Source: Thalassotalea sp. (GTDB taxonomy: Bacteria > Pseudomonadota > Gammaproteobacteria > Enterobacterales > Alteromonadaceae). From it: a DNA stretch of 64,000 nt. The stretch is from assembly GCA_022448425.1 (NCBI GenBank), contig JAKVCY010000014.1:20774-84773 (forward strand), written 5' to 3'. Positions 7,417-15,999 of the stretch are shown here, piece after piece. Made by a program: the position numbers and the translations under genes. The notes beneath the pieces are model-generated. The model searched no databases. It was not told where the DNA came from and saw only the letters and a list, made by a program, of their open reading frames with translations. Each line of letters begins with the position of its first letter. Positions within the stretch are counted from its first letter, which is position 1.

Positions 7417-9612
7417 TCAGCTTGCGGTTTTAGAGCAAATATCATTTAAATTTGTTAGCGTACCACCTTCTAAATGATAGACCTGCTCAGCCATATTAAT
7501 CGTTTCTTGTCTATGAGCAATCATAATACGTGTCATCGGTAAATGCTGAATTTGTTCGCTGATCTTAGCTTCATTGTCTTTATCTAAATGGCTCGTTGCT
7601 TCATCCATAAATAAGATACAAGGTGATTGATACAAGGCACGAGCCAGAAGCAACCGCTGTACTTGTCCACCTGATAAGTTTGACCCCATATCACCAACGA
7701 GTGAGTTATAACCCATAGTCATTTTGGTGATGTCATCATGAATAGCCGCTAAATGAGCGCATTGTTCTATTTTAAGATAATTAGGTTGTGTATCAAAAAA
7801 ACTAATATTATCAGCGATTGAACCAGCTAGTAATGTATCATCCTGCATTACAGCCGCTATTTGTTTTCGGTAGTTTTTTAGCCCAAGTTGTGTGATGTCT
7901 TTTCCGTCAAGCTGCACTTTACCAGATGTTGGTTGTAACAACCCAAGCATAATTTTCATTAATGTAGTTTTGCCAGCGCCAGATGCACCTGTTATGACTA
8001 TCGACTCACCAGTATTAAGCGTTAAATTTACATTATTTAAGATAGGTGCTTGTTCTTCGCTGTAGCTAAAGCAGATATTTTCTAAAGTAAGCTGACCTTT
8101 AAATGTACTTTCTTCAGTTGGGTTGTTACTTGCTACGTCACTAGCTAAATGCACAGCTTCACCTTCACGATTTGCTTCTTGTTCAGTGAGTGCAATATCT
8201 GAAATACGATCAAGATGCAAACGCATCATTTTAAACTGAATAATTTGCTCAATTAAATTAGACAAGCGACTAGTTAATTGCCCTTTATAGGCTATGAAAG
8301 CGAGAACCATACCCACTGTTAAACTATTTGCTATGACCATGATAGCGGCATAATAAATTACTAAGACATTTTCTAGTCCAAACAATAATTTATTGAATGA
8401 ATCAAAACTAATATTTAATCGACCTAAGCGAATTTCACTATTGATGACTTCGGAATAGCGATTTTGCCAAATGCTTTGGCGTTGAGATTCATTGCCAAAC
8501 AGCTTAATGGTCTGAATACCACGAATATTTTCTAAAAAATTCGATTGCTCTTTAGCTGAAGCTTGGATCATTTCTTCGGTGGCTTGATGCAATGGGCGAT
8601 ATAACGTTAAACGAAGTAACGCATAAAGTGCAATTGCAGCAAGCACTACTGCGGTAAGTTTTAATGAATAAAGTGCCATCATCACTAGCACGGTAATAGC
8701 CATTACCCCGTCAACTAAAGTTTCAACAAACCCCGTAGTAATACGTTCTCTAATTTGTGCTAGTGAATCAAAACGAGAAAGAATATCGCCAACGTGACGA
8801 GATTCAAAATAATTCATCGGTAAGCGTAATAAATGCCTAAGCAAGTTTACACCCATTTGCATATTTAACAGGCTCGAAAGGCGCAATATCAGCCAGCTTC
8901 TAACCGCATTCGTCACAACCGAAATTATCGCAATTAAGGCAAAGCCTATCGCTAATACTGTAAGTAGTGACTTATCAAAGCTGATTAAGACCTCGTCAAC
9001 CACCCACTGCATATAATAGGGGGTTATTAATGCAAATAATTGAAGCACTAAAGAAAGGCCAATGAGCTTTACTAAGCCAAACTTTAAGCCAGACATTGAA
9101 GACCACAATTGTGTTAACTTCATTTGAGCCTTTTCTTCTTTTATCTCAAATTTACTTGTTGGTGTAAGTTCTAAACAAATACCTGTAAAATGTCTGCTAA
9201 ATTCTCCTGTTGTTAAAGTACGTTTACCAACAGCGGGGTCATTGATTGAGTATTTAGCACTAGCTCCTTTGCCTGAAACTTTCGTTAATACAACAAAATG
9301 ATTCATATCCCAGTGTAAAATACAAGGTGTTGCTAATTTATTTACTTCATCAATAGGACACTGTAATGCTCTACTAGCCAACCCTAAACTATCACCTAAC
9401 TCAATAAGTTGTTGAAGGTTCATGCCTTTTAATTTAGCCGAATAAAGTTTACGAATGGTGTGTAAACATATCTGGTGACCATGATAACTTGCTACCATCG
9501 CTAAAGAGGCTAAACCGCATTCTGCAATTTCTGACTGAAGAACAAGCGGAACTGTCTTGTCAAAACTAAATATCAATGATTTATTAACTTCTTTTTTCTG
9601 CTGGGAGTCCAT
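7417..9612 (-). CDS. Bacteriocin-type ABC exporter with C39 peptidase domain
   Basis: This 731-residue protein (start chosen at MDSQQKKEVNKS, with GGAA upstream) should cut double-glycine leaders and pump the mature peptide through the inner membrane. N-terminal C39 peptidase: catalytic Cys in EIAECGLASLAM, His in HWDMNHFVVL, Asp in NDPAVG. A six-helix transmembrane domain follows (~residues 155-450), then the ATPase: Walker A GASGAGKTTL, signature LSGGQVQRL, Walker B ILFMDEATSHLD, switch His in IAHRQE. All key residues are present. It is the only such exporter seen, and so the likely processor of the precursors at 1375-5322 and 10531-10707. TolC (53136-54503) may be its outer channel. Confidence 0.93.
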   Translation of the reverse strand: MDSQQKKEVNKSLIFSFDKTVPLVLQSEIAECGLASLAMVASYHGHQICLHTIRKLYSAKLKGMNLQQLIELGDSLGLASRALQCPIDEVNKLATPCILHWDMNHFVVLTKVSGKGASAKYSINDPAVGKRTLTTGEFSRHFTGICLELTPTSKFEIKEEKAQMKLTQLWSSMSGLKFGLVKLIGLSLVLQLFALITPYYMQWVVDEVLISFDKSLLTVLAIGFALIAIISVVTNAVRSWLILRLSSLLNMQMGVNLLRHLLRLPMNYFESRHVGDILSRFDSLAQIRERITTGFVETLVDGVMAITVLVMMALYSLKLTAVVLAAIALYALLRLTLYRPLHQATEEMIQASAKEQSNFLENIRGIQTIKLFGNESQRQSIWQNRYSEVINSEIRLGRLNISFDSFNKLLFGLENVLVIYYAAIMVIANSLTVGMVLAFIAYKGQLTSRLSNLIEQIIQFKMMRLHLDRISDIALTEQEANREGEAVHLASDVASNNPTEESTFKGQLTLENICFSYSEEQAPILNNVNLTLNTGESIVITGASGAGKTTLMKIMLGLLQPTSGKVQLDGKDITQLGLKNYRKQIAAVMQDDTLLAGSIADNISFFDTQPNYLKIEQCAHLAAIHDDITKMTMGYNSLVGDMGSNLSGGQVQRLLLARALYQSPCILFMDEATSHLDKDNEAKISEQIQHLPMTRIMIAHRQETINMAEQVYHLEGGTLTNLNDICSKTAS

Positions 9613-9645
9613 TTTAATGAGTTCCAATGTAGTTCGAGAACACAA

Positions 9646-9804
9646 TTATGTGAGCTTTCTGAAATTGATCCTTTTAATAAAAGTGTTGAGTCTTGAAATT
9701 AATAGACATAGCAAAATTATTAAAAATCCGTAATTCACTTCCCCCGTATCATAATAGTGAACAATGTTCATTAGAGTTAAAATAATTACTAAAAATAAAT
9801 GCAT
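9646..9804 (-). CDS. Small two-helix membrane protein between exporter and CPBP protease
   Basis: The ATG at 9804 has an AGGA site 8 bases upstream and overlaps the stop of the CPBP gene (9807-9809) within a few bases. This fits better than an ATG at 9831. The 52 residues hold two hydrophobic helices (MHLFLVIILTLMNIV and YGFLIILLCLLIS) and a basic end. No family recognised. Its place in the export operon suggests an immunity or accessory role. Confidence 0.5.
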   Translation of the reverse strand: MHLFLVIILTLMNIVHYYDTGEVNYGFLIILLCLLISRLNTFIKRINFRKLT

Positions 9805-9806
9805 AA

Positions 9807-10487
9807 CTACATTCCTATAAATATTAACCATATTCCAAAAATAATATTGTTAATCATATGTATTAAAATAGGAACAAAGGTTGAACCTGATGCTGCTCTA
9901 GCTCCCCCTAAAATGATACCGAGAAAAAATAAAAGGATGAACATTATCGTACTTTCAGGTATGTGAATAACGGAAAAAAGAAGAGAAATGACTAATACTC
10001 TTATTTTTATAGTAGCTTTTGTCAATTGATGATATATATACCCTCTAAAAAAAAGCTCCTCAAAAACTGGGCCAATAAAAGCGATCGTAAAAAAATACAG
10101 AATGTTATTTGAACCACTAATTTGTTCAAAATTTGAAGGTTTAGGGTAGTAATTAAAAAACATCAAGATAATTAAAGATAATAAATATATAAAATAAAAA
10201 ACTAAAGGAATCTTAAGGCTATTTAGGTTGAATCTGTGTAAACCGAAAATTGAGGTAATGCTAACCTTTTGTATAAATGCACATAATACAATAGCAATCG
10301 TGGTTGAAAATGCGGCAGTGATGTAGAAAATAGATTGTCCATTGAGACTATCTAAGAATATGTCAAAATCACCATTTTGATGGCAAATATTATGGAGCGA
10401 TAGTGGACAAACTTGCCAGAATAGTTCAACCAAGAATACGCTGAGTATGAAAGCTATCGAGATTATAATTAGAGATATTATTTTCAT
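9807..10487 (-). CDS. CPBP family intramembrane protease (CAAX/ABI type)
   Basis: This polytopic membrane protein has the CPBP motifs: EELFFRGY (the EExxxR site) preceded by GPVF, then SVIHIP and a C-terminal IHMINN motif. These supply the Glu, Arg and His residues of the putative active site. In bacteriocin clusters CPBP proteins act as immunity proteins or assist maturation. The start at 10487 (MKIISLIIIS) avoids overlap with the precursor gene at 10531; an ATG at 10523 is possible. About 226 residues, 6-8 helices. Confidence 0.8.
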   Translation of the reverse strand: MKIISLIIISIAFILSVFLVELFWQVCPLSLHNICHQNGDFDIFLDSLNGQSIFYITAAFSTTIAIVLCAFIQKVSITSIFGLHRFNLNSLKIPLVFYFIYLLSLIILMFFNYYPKPSNFEQISGSNNILYFFTIAFIGPVFEELFFRGYIYHQLTKATIKIRVLVISLLFSVIHIPESTIMFILLFFLGIILGGARAASGSTFVPILIHMINNIIFGIWLIFIGM

Positions 10488-10530
10488 AATTGACAGAGCC
10501 ACCAAGTGGTGACTCTTTAACATTAATAAA

Positions 10531-10707
10531 TTAATCGTCTTTTTGTGGTGTATCTGACGGTATTTCATTGACCACTTCTGCTGCTCCTGCTGCTCTACGA
10601 CCGTTTTTCCCAGTTACAGCTTTTGCAATAGCTTTAGCTCCTTTGATGAGCGCACCCAAAATACCACCGTTTACTTGCTCAATTTCATTTAAGTTTAACT
10701 CTCTCAT
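10531..10707 (-). CDS. Double-glycine leader peptide inside the element (58 aa)
   Basis: Translation from 10707 gives leader MRELNLNEIEQVNGG and core ILGALIKGAKAIAKAVTGK, then a hydrophilic Ala/Glu-rich tail ending PQKDD, stop 10531-10533. The amphipathic Lys/Ala helix at the start of the core is like many cationic antimicrobial peptides. The leader matches the array at 1375-5322, tying that array to the exporter in this element. The structured leader at 10728-10862 precedes it. Confidence 0.8.
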   Translation of the reverse strand: MRELNLNEIEQVNGGILGALIKGAKAIAKAVTGKNGRRAAGAAEVVNEIPSDTPQKDD

Positions 10708-10727
10708 AATGTATTTTCCTTTTGGTT

Positions 10728-10862
10728 TCGGCTATACTGGCCGATAGATTAATGTTGCTAACTTTTGTTAGCGTTAATTAGGCTGCCTTTAGTTTTCCGT
10801 CTAAAGTTTACTAAAGTCAGCCGTTCTTATTTTCTAACAAAGCTTTTCATTGCTTCGTCAGA
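10728..10862 (-). promoter_or_regulatory. Structured leader RNA upstream of a precursor gene (copy C)
   Basis: Four hairpins occur in the same order as at 3249-3400: 10833-10843/10852-10862; a 12-bp stem 10781-10792/10811-10822; GCTAAC 10757-10762/GTTAGC 10767-10772; TCGGC 10728-10732/GCCGA 10740-10744. Stem sequences are largely different from copies A and B, but the loop (CTAAAGTTTA) and ATTAATGTTG are shared. This pattern suggests selection on RNA structure. Confidence 0.55.
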
Positions 10863-10911
10863 AAAATTCTTTCAGATCCTAAATGAAATTCAGGATGACG
10901 ATAAATATCTA

Positions 10912-12168
10912 TTAGCTTACTCGCCCTTTTAAGCTGTAAATTGGATCTAGTAACCATTCAATCAAAGTTCGTTGCTCCAACATAATATCCGCTTCGAATA
11001 ACATACCGCTTTTCAGCTCAAACTCTTGACCGTAGGCTTGCATTTGCTGCTTGGTTAACTTTGCTCTTAAACGATAAACTGGCTCTTGAAGTGCTATTGG
11101 CAGTTGTACTTCATTTGGCGCAATAAGTGCGCGGTCTATGCGGGTGATTTCACTTTCAATAAACCCAAAACGTTGATAAGGAAAAGCGTCAAAACGTAAG
11201 CGTGATGTTTGACCTTTGGTGATAAAGCCAGCACTGCGAGTTGGCAACAGTAACTCTGCGACTAATTCTGAGCCTTCAGGCAAAATATGCAGAAGTGGTT
11301 TTGATTGTGCCTTTTGGGGAGATAAAGTTTCTCCTTCTACCACTTGAATACCTGTAACCGTACCTGCATGGCTAGCGGTTATCGTATAGCTATGACTGCT
11401 TTGTACTTGTGCTAATTGATTTTCAATATCGGCTTTTTCACGCAGCAAACTATTTATACGTAGTGTATATTGCTGAGGTAAGTTGGCTTTATCAAAAGCG
11501 GTTTGGTTAATTTGGTTGTTTTGTTGAAGTAATAAGCGAGCTATATTTTGTTTTTCTTGTTTTGCTTCTAGCAGTGCTTGTTGTTGATTTTCTTTTTCAA
11601 ATTTTGAAATGAAACCGTGGTTATTTAACTGTTCCACATCTCGCTGTTGCGCCAATAACAATTCAAGCTTTTCATTGGCAAGTGTTAACTGGCTTTCTAG
11701 CGCTATTTTTTCATTGCTTAATGCTGAAAACTTATTTTCAAGGTTTTGGTTTTCTTTTATTTGAATAGATTGGTATTGGTTAATTTCTTCATCAAGCAAT
11801 GATAATTGTGACGTGAGTTGTTTTTGTAGTTTGCTACTTAAGCTCAAACCATCAGCACTGTTTTGATGGATTATCATAGTTGCTAGGGCTTGGTCTTTTT
11901 CAACTACATCGCCTTCGTTTACCAATAAACGCTCAATTGTACCACCTTGAGTAGCAAAACTTTTAATAACGCCTTTATTTGGCATTAAAAAGCCACGAAC
12001 TGTTTCTTTGCGAGAATATTCGGCGGTAAATAAAAACGTGACGATTGCGACAGCAACAGAAACTAATATTAAAACAGTTAGTTTGATAGATAATGGTTGA
12101 GCTAAGGTGATTGCACCTGTTAAACGCTCACTTTGATGGGAGACAGCTTCCTTTCTAAATAAAGACAT
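10912..12168 (-). CDS. HlyD-family periplasmic adaptor of the peptide exporter
   Basis: This 418-residue protein has a single N-terminal membrane helix (about residues 29-48), a lipoyl-like half (GGTIERLLVNEGDVVEKDQ), a long coiled coil (about 105-250), the second lipoyl half (TASHAGTVTGIQVVEGE) and a beta-barrel region. This is the order of CvaA/HlyD adaptors linking an inner-membrane exporter to TolC. It is the first gene of the leftward export operon, followed by the precursor, CPBP protease, membrane protein and C39 exporter. A promoter is expected in 12169-12325. Confidence 0.9.
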   Translation of the reverse strand: MSLFRKEAVSHQSERLTGAITLAQPLSIKLTVLILVSVAVAIVTFLFTAEYSRKETVRGFLMPNKGVIKSFATQGGTIERLLVNEGDVVEKDQALATMIIHQNSADGLSLSSKLQKQLTSQLSLLDEEINQYQSIQIKENQNLENKFSALSNEKIALESQLTLANEKLELLLAQQRDVEQLNNHGFISKFEKENQQQALLEAKQEKQNIARLLLQQNNQINQTAFDKANLPQQYTLRINSLLREKADIENQLAQVQSSHSYTITASHAGTVTGIQVVEGETLSPQKAQSKPLLHILPEGSELVAELLLPTRSAGFITKGQTSRLRFDAFPYQRFGFIESEITRIDRALIAPNEVQLPIALQEPVYRLRAKLTKQQMQAYGQEFELKSGMLFEADIMLEQRTLIEWLLDPIYSLKGRVS

Positions 12169-12325
12169 ATAACTATAAACTACTTAATCCTTTAAATATT
12201 TAGTGACGCAGATACTAACTCCCTTGAAATTACATTGTCAACTATTAGTTTACAAAAAATTAACATTGAAAAGACTTTACCCCCTAGGTGATATTTAACT
12301 TTTTGTATTTAATGATTTAAATTGG

Positions 12326-13573
12326 CTAGATCGGCTTATTAAAATTATTTTTTATTTCTTGAATGATATTCACTCTTTCCTTATTCATTGCCTCTTTTAT
12401 TTGCTTGCCATATATGCCTCTTTCGACAAAATTTTTGGCGTTTACCTTTAAGCATTCATTTACGGTAACTCGAAGTAAATGAGCTTGGGGATATGCTCGT
12501 TTTTCAAATCCTAACCTACCTTTAGCATCAGCTTTACAAGCAATTAAAAAGTCTTCGAATTCTTGTGGTTTTCGCCATACATCAAGTTGGTTGAATAGCT
12601 TTAAAATTGTGCTTGGTCTAAGCTCTAAAGCTCTATGGCTAAGTAAGTGAAATTGGCACACTTTTAACGCCAGTTGTTTATACTCATTTGGTACTTTAAA
12701 GCGGTTGCAGGATGCTTCAACTAGTGGAAGCCCTTTAATTTCATGCTGTTTATGGCTAGGTAATTCATCTTGAGGTGTGATAGCTTTACCAAGATCATGA
12801 CAAAGTGCAGCAAATCTAATAGTGGTTTTAGAAGATAGCTGTGTGGCTTGTTGCAATACCATCATGGTATGAATGCCTGTGCAGATTTCAGGATGATGTT
12901 CTACTGGGTTAGGTATGCCCCAAAGTGCGTTGAGTTCAGGCCAAATGACAGCCAGCGCTTTACATTCTCTTAACACATTAAAAAAGATCTCTGGATGATC
13001 TTCGTTCAAAGCCGAATGAACTTCTTGCCATACTCTTTCTGATATTAAGTATTCTAATTCCCCAGCATCTGCGATGCGTTGCATTTCTGCCATTGTTTCA
13101 GGGGCAATGGTGAAGCCATTAAACCTTGCTGCAAATCGAGCAACCCGCAATACTCTTAACGGATCTTCAACAAAAGCAGGGCTTGTATGACGCAGTATTT
13201 TATTTTGAATATCCGTTTTTCCGTTGTATGGATCTATAATCAAGCCAGTATCAGGATCTTGTGCCATTGCATTGATAGTGAGGTCTCTTCGGCTTAAATC
13301 TTCTTCTAAAGTTACATTTGGGTTAAAATCAACTTCGAAGCCTTTGTAGCCATTACCTGTTTTTTTCTCTGTTCTCGCTAGTGCCCATTCTTCCTTATTT
13401 TGAGGGTGAAGGAAGACTGGAAACTTACCCACTCGATTAAAACCTTGTTTAAGCATTTCTCCTTCTGTGGAGCCAACGACTACCCAGTCACGATCTTTTG
13501 CTGTGATTGTTGTACCAAGCAACCTATTCATTTCATTGTCTCTAACATAACCGCCAACTAAGTATGCCTTCAT
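12326..13573 (-). CDS. cca: Complete CCA tRNA nucleotidyltransferase carried by the element
   Basis: This 415-residue, full-length enzyme adds or repairs the tRNA 3'-CCA. It has the nucleotide-binding YLVGGYVRD, catalytic DRDW, RRDLTINAMA, EDPLRVLRVARFAARF and an HD domain motif (LCHDLGK), as in E. coli Cca. It differs strongly from the resident split cca, which lacks the HD motif, so it was acquired from elsewhere. The ATG lies 3 bp after the helper gene stop with its ribosome site (AGGAAAT) inside that gene, making it the fifth cistron of the recombinase operon. It probably replaces the function lost on insertion. Confidence 0.93.
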   Translation of the reverse strand: MKAYLVGGYVRDNEMNRLLGTTITAKDRDWVVVGSTEGEMLKQGFNRVGKFPVFLHPQNKEEWALARTEKKTGNGYKGFEVDFNPNVTLEEDLSRRDLTINAMAQDPDTGLIIDPYNGKTDIQNKILRHTSPAFVEDPLRVLRVARFAARFNGFTIAPETMAEMQRIADAGELEYLISERVWQEVHSALNEDHPEIFFNVLRECKALAVIWPELNALWGIPNPVEHHPEICTGIHTMMVLQQATQLSSKTTIRFAALCHDLGKAITPQDELPSHKQHEIKGLPLVEASCNRFKVPNEYKQLALKVCQFHLLSHRALELRPSTILKLFNQLDVWRKPQEFEDFLIACKADAKGRLGFEKRAYPQAHLLRVTVNECLKVNAKNFVERGIYGKQIKEAMNKERVNIIQEIKNNFNKPI

Positions 13574-13576
13574 TGT

Positions 13577-14035
13577 TTATTTCCTATTAATTGGCGTAAC
13601 TGAGCCTTGGGTTAATTGTCTGATTTCTTCTTGTAGTTCATAAATACGAAAGTGCAGGGAAGCTTCTTGTTCAACTGCTTTGTCTGCTATAGCTTTAAAA
13701 GTATCTCTTTGCTCTTTATACGTTTCTTTCAAGCGTTTTTCTGTTTTAAGCTTTCGCTTCAATTTTTCAACTTCACTTTCATCCACTTGATTATCGACTA
13801 GGGATTCTATATAGGTAGTGCCATGCTCTTTCTCATAGTTTGCAATAATGGCTTCGGCCTCTTTAACAAATTCAGGAAATTTATGGATGTAACTCGCACT
13901 TAGGCCAGCTTCGTTATTGATTCTATTCAGTGTTATTTTGCCGCTTGGTTTTACTTTTTCTGGTTTACCATCTAGTAATCTATTCATTGCGGCTTTTAAG
14001 CGAGCTTCTGTGATTTGTTTTTTAGAAACTTTCAT
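13577..14035 (-). CDS. Small helper protein of the recombinase operon (SRAP/GmtX-like position)
   Basis: This 152-residue protein is very basic at the N-terminus (MKVSKKQITEARLKAAMNRLL), has a helix-turn-helix-like stretch (ITLNRINNEAGLSASYIHKF) and a long coiled coil from ~75 to 140. It overlaps the preceding recombinase gene by ATGA. In strand-biased circularizing elements the fourth gene (srap) is a recombination auxiliary protein; Tn554 TnpC also is small. DNA binding is inferred from the sequence; homology was not tested. Confidence 0.6.
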   Translation of the reverse strand: MKVSKKQITEARLKAAMNRLLDGKPEKVKPSGKITLNRINNEAGLSASYIHKFPEFVKEAEAIIANYEKEHGTTYIESLVDNQVDESEVEKLKRKLKTEKRLKETYKEQRDTFKAIADKAVEQEASLHFRIYELQEEIRQLTQGSVTPINRK

Positions 14036-15999
14036 AATTTTTCTCTCGCTATTAACATTGTTTGTGATTTAATCTCAGCCTCAAATGGAATGAAGTCTAA
14101 GTTATGTTTTGATAATGTGATTTCAATAGCCTTAATTTGGGTATACATTTGAGTCAGGATACTTGCCATATAAGTTCTTTCGTCATTTAGTGCATTAAGT
14201 CTTGCTATAAGACGAGTTCTGACGGGAATTCGACTTTTAGCCTTCTCAGGTGTAACTATTTCATGCTGACAAGTTACGGTTGATGTTTCAGAGGCGCAAA
14301 TACGGTCACACGTTGGGTTGGTACAAAATCCAGTAGGGTGTTCAACAATACTAAGTGCGCCATTTTTAACTTGCTCTTTTATCTCATCACGAGACATGTA
14401 TATTTCACCTGCGTAACTATCACGCTCTTTTGCTATTCGCTCACCTTCCTTACCAGATAGTGTTTCTGACTCATTAAATATATGAAAGAGAATATCAGTG
14501 TGAAGCTCTTCATTAGCAGCTTTGACCAATTCTTTTAATTCATCATCAAACTCAAAATCCATCTGTGCAGCTAATTGAGAGTGATTTGCATACCATGCTG
14601 TCATAGCAATATTTAGATGCTTATATTGGTGCTTTAAGGTCATTAAATTGCCAAGCTTATTTCGGACAAGAAATACTGCAAAGGTGCGTCTAAAGTCGTG
14701 TGGAGATAGCTTCGGTAGGAAACCTCCTACATGAAGAGTGCCTTTTCGTGTCGGGTTTAATAAATCAAATTCATCAACATCGGCTTGAGTTGCGGATATA
14801 TTGTATTTTTTTTGAAACTTGAGATAGCGTCTAGCGTAGCTTTTCTGCTGGATAAATTTTGTTTTTTGTGAGATCACTCCCAGTGTTATAAAAGCGGTAT
14901 TTAACTCTCGCTCTGCAACTTTCTTTTCGTCTTCATGGTAGCTTTCTATTATTACTTTGTAGATGTCTCTGGCATATTCACTCATATCATATGCAAGTTC
15001 GATTGCTTTTTCTGATATGGGGTGAGTAACCCAAGCTTCGCGTGTTGGTACTCCATTTTCGTTTACTTTAGTGATTTCACCGAGTAATAGTGGAATGTCG
15101 AATTCATCAGAGAAAGAAACTGAATCATAGCTATTTTTATCAAAACTAACGCTTTCACCTAAGCGAACACCACTAAACCCTTGTATAACCAGTAAGCAGG
15201 CTGTTTGAATTTCAAGTATATCTTCAAATAACAAAGATAATTTAAAGTCAGGAACATTGTGTTTAATTTTGTTTATACGAGCAGTAACTCTATGTTGCAA
15301 TGCGCTCTTTTTGACTTTTCTTTTTAAATCAGCTTCTTCGAATACTTCTTTTTGTGTTTGAATGGCTTTAGCATTGATTGTGCTAATTTCATGACGATAT
15401 GGGTGATATTTATCAACTATATCCATAGCTACTTTAAATAGTTGAGATGACATGCCCTCAGGTATAGCTATATGTTGTTTTTTTACCTGTTTAGTTGAAC
15501 AAGCAAGCCCCTTAGTGAATTTATACTTGGTGTTTTTCTCATAGCGAGAAATTACTCCAAGATCGTGTAACTTTCTTAAGCAAGCTAATACTTGGTCTAA
15601 TATTGTTATAGAGTATTTTTTATTCTTTAGGTTGTTTTTAAATTGTCGATAGTAATTATCTTGGTTTAATTTTGACCAGTGTGTTGAGCCAATACAATTG
15701 GCGATAAGCTTTAAGTTGTTAATTCGCATCTGTATGACAGAAACAGAGGAAGGAGCCTGTTCCTGTATTTTATAAACGACTTTTTGAATATCTAAACGAT
15801 GGTTTTCATCAACATTGCTAAAAGTAACTTTGTTTTCTTTACCTACACCTGTCTTTAACTTTGCAACAAAACTCCATTCAATATCTTGTATACGCGAGCA
15901 AACAGATCCATCATTGTAAAAAGAAACAATAGGGTTATCATTATCAGGGCTTACACTTTCTATGTTGGTATATTTTTGATGATCGGGACTTGAATTCAT
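14032..15999 (-). CDS. Tyrosine recombinase, third gene of quartet (IntB-like)
   Basis: This 655-residue protein has the C-terminal catalytic residues of tyrosine recombinases: Arg in FSGVRLGESV, His-x-x-Arg in SPHDFRRTFA, Lys-His in LKHQYKHLNIA and the nucleophile Tyr in MTAWY. A cysteine-rich segment (CTNPTCDRICA... CQHE) near the C-terminus may bind zinc. It overlaps its neighbours by ATGA on both sides. It should cut and join the element ends with the 17804-19423 protein. Much larger than phage integrases, as in multi-recombinase elements. Confidence 0.85.
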   Translation of the reverse strand: MNSSPDHQKYTNIESVSPDNDNPIVSFYNDGSVCSRIQDIEWSFVAKLKTGVGKENKVTFSNVDENHRLDIQKVVYKIQEQAPSSVSVIQMRINNLKLIANCIGSTHWSKLNQDNYYRQFKNNLKNKKYSITILDQVLACLRKLHDLGVISRYEKNTKYKFTKGLACSTKQVKKQHIAIPEGMSSQLFKVAMDIVDKYHPYRHEISTINAKAIQTQKEVFEEADLKRKVKKSALQHRVTARINKIKHNVPDFKLSLLFEDILEIQTACLLVIQGFSGVRLGESVSFDKNSYDSVSFSDEFDIPLLLGEITKVNENGVPTREAWVTHPISEKAIELAYDMSEYARDIYKVIIESYHEDEKKVAERELNTAFITLGVISQKTKFIQQKSYARRYLKFQKKYNISATQADVDEFDLLNPTRKGTLHVGGFLPKLSPHDFRRTFAVFLVRNKLGNLMTLKHQYKHLNIAMTAWYANHSQLAAQMDFEFDDELKELVKAANEELHTDILFHIFNESETLSGKEGERIAKERDSYAGEIYMSRDEIKEQVKNGALSIVEHPTGFCTNPTCDRICASETSTVTCQHEIVTPEKAKSRIPVRTRLIARLNALNDERTYMASILTQMYTQIKAIEITLSKHNLDFIPFEAEIKSQTMLIAREKL

